NCBI RefSeq assembly: GCF_010993745.1
Contig: NZ_WOTN01000003.1
Coordinates: forward strand, 1,550,001 to 1,614,000
Direction: 5' to 3'
Length of the DNA: 64,000 nt
Source of the DNA: Fodinicola acaciae
GTDB lineage: Bacteria > Actinomycetota > Actinomycetes > Mycobacteriales > HKI-0501
Positions within the stretch are counted from its first letter, which is position 1. Every line of letters starts with the position of its first letter. The notes under the pieces are model-generated. The model did not search any database. It saw only the letters and a list, made by a program, of their open reading frames with translations, and was not told the origin of the DNA. The translations under genes were made by a program, and so were the position numbers. This document shows, one piece after another, positions 60,588 through 64,000 of this stretch.

Positions 60588-61382
60588 CTAGATGATGATC
60601 GACACCATCGTCAGCATGGTCTCAGCGACCGCGCGGTCGCCTTCGGTGACGACCTGGGCGGTCGCGCGATCGATGTTTCGGGTGCAGAGGCGCCAGAAAG
60701 TGTCCGGATCCGTACGCACAGTCGCCGCTGGTTTGGCTGCCATGCCTGGTCGCAGTGTCCAACCGTCGGCGCCGCGCGCGCACGACCAGGTGCCCACGCC
60801 GAAAACCTCGTACTCGACCTCGTCGGCCGTTGAGTCGCGCAACGTGAAAGGCAAGGCACGCATGAAAATGTCGACGACAGGTGCCGGATCGTCCAGCGGC
60901 GGCATGCCGACGGCTGCGCGGATCTGCTGTTGGTGGACCCAGTATTCGGTGTAGTCGCGCGCCATGTCCAGCCACATCGGAGCTGGGTCCGGTCCGGCCC
61001 ACGACACGGGAATGCTGGTCGCGTCCGGGTCTGCGGTTCGCCAGAATTCGACTATTTGTTTTGAGGCGTCAGTGAGGAGATCCAGCAGGACCGTCGGTGA
61101 AAGGCGGCGGGTGGCGACGACCCATTCCTGGTTGATGCGGTGGATGAAGTCAGGGAATGGCTCGTTTTTGAGTGGTCCGCTGGTGCGGTAGCTGTCGCGG
61201 GCGCCGGAAAGGCGGCCGAGGTGGTCACCGAGGATGTGTGCGGTCAGGTCGTGGACCGTCCAGCCGGTGCAGATCGTTGGGGCCTTCCACTGGGTCGCGT
61301 CCAGGTCGTGGAGTGCGGTGAGGAGGCGGGTTTGTTCGGCTGGGAAAAGGGGGCTTACGTTGATTGGTGGGCCTAGGTTCAT
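60588..61382 (-). CDS. mycothiol-dependent maleylpyruvate isomerase-like protein
   Basis: Protein of 264 residues of the MDMPI_N (DinB-fold) family: ALHDLDATQWKAPTICTGWT, VHDLTAHILGDHLGRLSGAR near residue 42, and ARDYTEYWVHQQQIRAAVG near 170 supply the metal-binding His residues; a small C-terminal SCP2-like domain follows (PFTLRDSTADEVEYEVF, PAATVRTDPDTFWRLCTRN). Role in mycothiol-linked chemistry assumed, substrate unknown. Confidence 0.78.
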   Translation of the reverse strand: MNLGPPINVSPLFPAEQTRLLTALHDLDATQWKAPTICTGWTVHDLTAHILGDHLGRLSGARDSYRTSGPLKNEPFPDFIHRINQEWVVATRRLSPTVLLDLLTDASKQIVEFWRTADPDATSIPVSWAGPDPAPMWLDMARDYTEYWVHQQQIRAAVGMPPLDDPAPVVDIFMRALPFTLRDSTADEVEYEVFGVGTWSCARGADGWTLRPGMAAKPAATVRTDPDTFWRLCTRNIDRATAQVVTEGDRAVAETMLTMVSIII

Positions 61383-61424
61383 TGGGGGACTTTAGCTTGA
61401 GAAGGGCGCGATCGGCATGGGGGT

Positions 61425-61695
61425 TTGAGGTGTGAACCGTGTGTTGCGGTTTTGTGGTTGTGCGGCGAGGGGGGCGGCGCGTGTTGCGGCGGGAGGTGGT
61501 TGGGGGCGGGGGCTGCGGCGGGAAAAGGTTGGGACGCTGGCTGTTGCCGTGAGGAGGTGATTGGAGGCGGGTGCTGCGGTGAGGAGGTGGTTGTGGGGCC
61601 GGGTGTTGTGTGGAAAAGGGTTTGGGCGTCGCATTGTGCGTTGGGTGGGTGTTAGGGCGTCGATTGTGCGGTGTGTAGGTGGTGGGTTTTAGGGA
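61425..61695 (+). repeat. G-rich degenerate tandem repeat array
   Basis: About nine imperfect units of 28-32 bases beginning TGCGG or TGTTG and ending in G-rich tracts such as GGAGGTGGTTGGGGGCGGGG. The plus strand is strikingly G-rich and C-poor. Several units satisfy the G3N(1-7) pattern for G-quadruplexes. A minus-strand frame through it is Pro/Thr/Asn-rich and looks like an artefact. Confidence 0.55.
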
Positions 61696-61755
61696 TGAAG
61701 ACCTTTTGCCTCAGGGGAGGGTGGGAAGGGCCGTCGAGGATGGGCTTGGGTGCGG

Positions 61756-61913
61756 GGTGGCTTTGTTTGTTCTCCCCCTCGACGCCCTGAAGGGAACCAC
61801 ATTTCCGACACAGGCGGCGGAGCTTGCGTACATGGCTGGGTTGAGTGGGCCGCCGCCTGTATCGGAAATGTGGTTTGCGGAGCACACCGAGGGGAAGAAC
61901 AAACAAAGCCACC
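61756..61913. repeat. 158-bp long inverted repeat
   Basis: Left arm 61756-61820 and right arm 61850-61913 are complementary over about 64 bases, except for an 11-13 base divergent middle. Conserved blocks are GGTGGCTTTGTTTGTTCT and AACCACATTTCCGA. The 29-base loop has no coding content. It could fold into a long hairpin; it may be a MITE-like element or an intergenic repeat unit. Confidence 0.65.
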
Positions 61914-62008
61914 ACAATGAAAAAAAAAGCGAAAACAACCCGTCATTTCCCTGTGTTTGTAGGGAAGTTGCGGCTCATTACGTGCGAACTCTCCGGTATA
62001 ATGGTGGC

Positions 62009-62491
62009 ATGGGCGGTAGCATGGGGGTTATCGGGGATCCGCTGTTCGCGTTGAACTTTGTCGACGCGGCGCCGGATGCGGAGACGGTTCGACTGCTGCA
62101 GAAGCTGGATCCTGGTGCCGCGGACCGGTACGAATGCCTCGCCGTGATGGAAGTGACCAACCGGTTGATCGCGGCGATGCAGGGAATGCAGCTCGCCGCG
62201 ATGGGGCGGTTCATCACCCAGTACGATCCATTGGCGCGGCGGTACGCCGCCGCCGAAGTCGCCTGCATCTTCCCCAACCACAACCGGCCAGCCAGAACCC
62301 GCGAACTCGACCACACCATCCCACCCCCAAACGACCCAACCTCAGCGGACAACCTCAAACCCCTATGCAAGTTCCACCACAAATGCAAAACCCACCACGG
62401 CTAGGACCTCACACACATCACACCAGGCACGTACGCCTGGACCTCACCACTCCGCCGCACGTACGTCGTCAACCCGGTAATCGAGTCCTAG
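62009..62491 (+). pseudogene. DUF222/HNH endonuclease (13E12-type) pseudogene 2
   Basis: The frame opens at ATG 62009 directly behind a TATAAT box (61997-62002, six-base gap). It begins with a normal DUF222 N terminus (VMEVTNRLIAAMQGMQLAAM) and then jumps to the HNH end (CIFPNHNRPARTRELDHTIP, DNLKPLCKFHHKCKTHHG), so most of the middle is deleted in frame. A TAG at 62402-62404, where the family has Trp, truncates it; the same frame continues to YAWTSPLRRTYVVNP and a stop at 62491. Confidence 0.82.
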
Positions 62492-62565
62492 TGTACGGCG
62501 GCCGCGCCCAGGCGGTTGGCGGCGAGTGCGGCCATCAACTGCCGCGCGGACAACACAAAACCTCA

Positions 62566-62979
62566 TTAGCCGGCGATCCAGTGCAAGGCTTGGCGGTGCT
62601 CGTCCGGGCCGAAGTCGGCGACGGCGTCCGCGACTACGAAAGCCTGGATGTCACGCATAAACGCCTCGCACGCCGTGGTCCGGCCAGGGCCCCAGAAATC
62701 CGTGAGCAGCGTACGATCCGGCGCGGCCTGCGCGCCAGGTTGCGCGGTGTAGACGATGGGAATGCCGATGGCGACACCGTCGGTCCGCAGCATCGCGATG
62801 TTGCCGAGCAACTGCGTGGTCGGCGAGTCGCGTCGCGGAAACGACGCCATGAAATAGTTTTGCATGTCGTGGATCAGCAAAACGGTACGCGCCGGATCCG
62901 GCCGCCAATCCACCCGGTTGCGCGGCTCCTCGCCCGGCATCGCATACGGCGAGATCGCCGGCAGTTTCTTCGCGGACAT
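62566..62979 (-). pseudogene. isochorismatase (entB-like) with internal deletion
   Basis: Reads MSAKKLPAISPYAMPGEEP, VLLIHDMQNYFMASFPRR and IPIVYTAQPGAQAAPDRTLL as in EntB/DhbB-type isochorismatases, then passes from LTDFWGPG directly to TTACEAFMRDIQAFVVADAV, ending QALHWIAG. About 70 residues are missing in frame, including the catalytic Lys (K-W-R-Y-S-A-F) and Cys (A-H-I-G-C) of the family. The first Asp (DMQNYF) remains. Remnant of a 2,3-dihydroxybenzoate pathway. ATG 62979 follows GGAGAG. Confidence 0.75.
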
Positions 62980-62987
62980 GGTCTCTC

Positions 62988-63131
62988 CTAACAGCGCGGT
63001 GTGGCACCGCCGTCGACGTGGAGGTCCTGCATGGTGATGTGCCGAGCGCGGTTGGACACAAGGAAAACCACCGCGTCGGCGATGTCGGACGGATCTGCGA
63101 TCCGGCCGAGCGGAGCTCGTACGCCCGGCAA
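62988..63131 (-). pseudogene. 3' remnant of an entA-like SDR gene
   Basis: Only the last 47 codons remain: [40 protein letters not shown], ending ATPRC. This is the C terminus of a 2,3-dihydro-2,3-dihydroxybenzoate dehydrogenase (EntA/DhbA). The upstream bases are not recognisable, so the 5' part has been deleted. It precedes the damaged isochorismatase by eight bases, preserving the entA-entB order of a DHB operon. Confidence 0.68.
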
Positions 63132-63186
63132 ACCTGGAAAAGCTCGCCGGGCTCATTTCAGGGCCGTAGTTGTCCGCTATTGCCCC

Positions 63187-63199
63187 TACGGTGACGGCC
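63187..63199 (+). promoter_or_regulatory. leaderless promoter -10 box of DinB-like gene
   Basis: TACGGT at 63187-63192 followed by seven bases and ATG 63200. Confidence 0.45.
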
Positions 63200-63742
63200 A
63201 TGAGCATCAACTGGAGCGAACAACTGGCGGACCAGCTCGACTGGCACTGGCGGAACCAGCTGCGGGAGCGGCTGGAGGGCCTGACCGACGAGGAGTATCT
63301 GTGGCAGCCGGTGGAGGGTGCGTGGACCGTCCGGCCGCGCACGTCCGACGACGAGCCGGGCACCGGCGACTTCACCATCGACTGGATGTGGCCGCCCCCT
63401 GAGCCGGCGCCGGTGACCACGATCGCCTGGCGGCTCGCCCACATCCTGGTCGGCGTGTTCGGCATGCGCAACGCCAGCCATTTCGGCGGCCCGCCGACGC
63501 ACTTCAGCACCTATGACTATCCCGGCCAGGCCGGCGTCGCGCTCGCGCGGCTGGACGACGCGTACAAACTGTGGATCGAGAGCGTACGCGCACTCGACGA
63601 CGACGCGCTGGCGCGGCCGTGCGGTCCGGCCGAACCGTACCCGGACCTGCCGATGGCCGCGCTGGTGCTGCACATCCACCGTGAGGCCATCCATCACGGC
63701 GCCGAGATCGCTCTGCTGCGCGACCTCTACCTCCGTCGCTGA
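63200..63742 (+). CDS. DinB-superfamily protein
   Basis: Protein of 180 residues with a four-helix DinB fold. The N-terminal WSEQLADQLDWHWRNQLRER begins the fold; AWRLAHILVGVFGMRNASHF near residue 77 and LVLHIHREAIHHGAEIALLR near 160 provide the metal-binding His set. May act as a thiol-dependent transferase; no close function is known. Leaderless start at 63200. Confidence 0.78.
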   Translation: MSINWSEQLADQLDWHWRNQLRERLEGLTDEEYLWQPVEGAWTVRPRTSDDEPGTGDFTIDWMWPPPEPAPVTTIAWRLAHILVGVFGMRNASHFGGPPTHFSTYDYPGQAGVALARLDDAYKLWIESVRALDDDALARPCGPAEPYPDLPMAALVLHIHREAIHHGAEIALLRDLYLRR

Positions 63743-63807
63743 ATTGTCGGACCCTCGTGCGAGAGTGTCTGCCGGGACCGGTCGGCACGCTGAGCGAGGA
63801 TGTGGGG

Positions 63808-64000
63808 ATGACGGCGGCGGAGCGCAAGGCGAGGGGGGCCTTCTTCACCCCGCCGGAGCTCTGCCGCTATGTCGTCGACTGGGCCGTACGCGCGCCGGCC
63901 GACGCGGTGCTGGAGCCGTCCTGCGGTGAGGCGGCGTTTCTGCTGGCCGCGGCCGAGAAGGTGGACGGTCGCGGCGAGCTGCACGGCGTCGAGCTGCACG
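63808..64000 (+). CDS. N6-adenine DNA methyltransferase, 5' part only
   Basis: Runs off the end of the window; 64 codons are visible. ERKARGAFFTPPELCRYVVD matches the N terminus of Eco57I/TaqI-type and PglX-like adenine methyltransferases (R-G-x-F-F-T-P), and DAVLEPSCGEAAFLLAAAEK is SAM motif I. It probably belongs to a restriction-modification or other defence locus downstream. The start at 63808 follows GAGG; a GTG at 63802 is an alternative. Confidence 0.72.
   Translation, partial: MTAAERKARGAFFTPPELCRYVVDWAVRAPADAVLEPSCGEAAFLLAAAEKVDGRGELHGVELH

Noticed and set aside
61392-61634. 80-codon minus-strand gene in the G-rich array
   Set aside because: Composition is dictated by the repeat; no start signal and no family.
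1-64000. tRNA or rRNA genes
   Set aside because: No cloverleaf-like segment with a GTTCRANNC T-loop or rRNA-like conserved block was seen in the intergenic regions.

Overview
The window is high-GC (roughly 70 %) actinobacterial DNA. Pointers to an actinomycete are an LLM-class (probably F420-type) oxidoreductase, two mycothiol-type MDMPI/DinB-like proteins, an ECF42 sigma factor, an IdeR/DtxR iron box, two 13E12-type DUF222/HNH pseudogenes, a BioYMN biotin importer, and many leaderless genes whose TANNNT -10 box lies 6-7 nt before the start codon. I cannot name the genus from sequence alone. The hexamer CGTACG is strongly over-represented throughout.

Layout. 0-11.6 kb: EamA transporter; divergent TetR / FBP-domain pair; a YciI - ECF42 sigma - AhpD-like operon; oxidoreductase, PHP phosphoesterase and hydrolase genes; a DUF4365 (nuclease-like) plus unknown two-gene unit; an ArsR regulator with a SRPBCC effector. 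11.6-20.9 kb: DUF4126 protein, a repeat-rich gap, LysR/RidA pair, epoxide hydrolase, WYL regulator divergent from a drug-resistance type UvrA-like ATPase, then a Tet(M)-like ribosomal protection protein preceded by a predicted leader peptide, and an NmrA-like protein. 20.9-23.4 kb: permease, Met/His-rich lipoprotein and small membrane protein with a CsoR-like palindrome (probable copper set). 24.4-28.8 kb: bioY - ligase - thiolase - bioM - bioN, tightly coupled. 29-38 kb (minus strand): DUF1905 protein, an orphan ClpP with its regulator, APC permease, Tex, MOSC protein, AlkZ-like protein, DedA. 38-47.5 kb: secreted lipase, a DUF222 pseudogene, an ECF sigma factor coupled to a membrane protein carrying a degenerate L,D-transpeptidase domain, a TetR/MFS efflux pair with two operators, a Ski2-like helicase with a MITE at its promoter, and a secreted protein. 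47.6-54.3 kb: a five-gene NRPS-independent siderophore operon with an iron box. 54.4-64 kb: MarR, MerR and epimerase genes, a glycosidase-like propeller protein, a frameshifted nitrilase, an intact L,D-transpeptidase, GH20 hexosaminidase, a repeat-rich gap, a second DUF222 pseudogene, remnants of a catechol (DHB) siderophore pathway, a DinB protein and the start of an adenine-specific DNA methyltransferase running off the window.

How it fits together. Iron acquisition appears to rest on the hydroxamate-citrate operon, while entA/entB-like genes nearby are broken. Drug defence is represented by the UvrA-like/ribosomal-protection pair, the TetR-controlled MFS pump and the AlkZ-like protein. The most unusual protein is the sigma-factor partner at 40.6-41.5 kb: it has the topology of an anti-sigma factor, but its outside part is an L,D-transpeptidase fold that has lost every catalytic residue I can align, which suggests a cell-wall sensor. 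Several palindromic repeat families and MITE-like elements fill the intergenic gaps.
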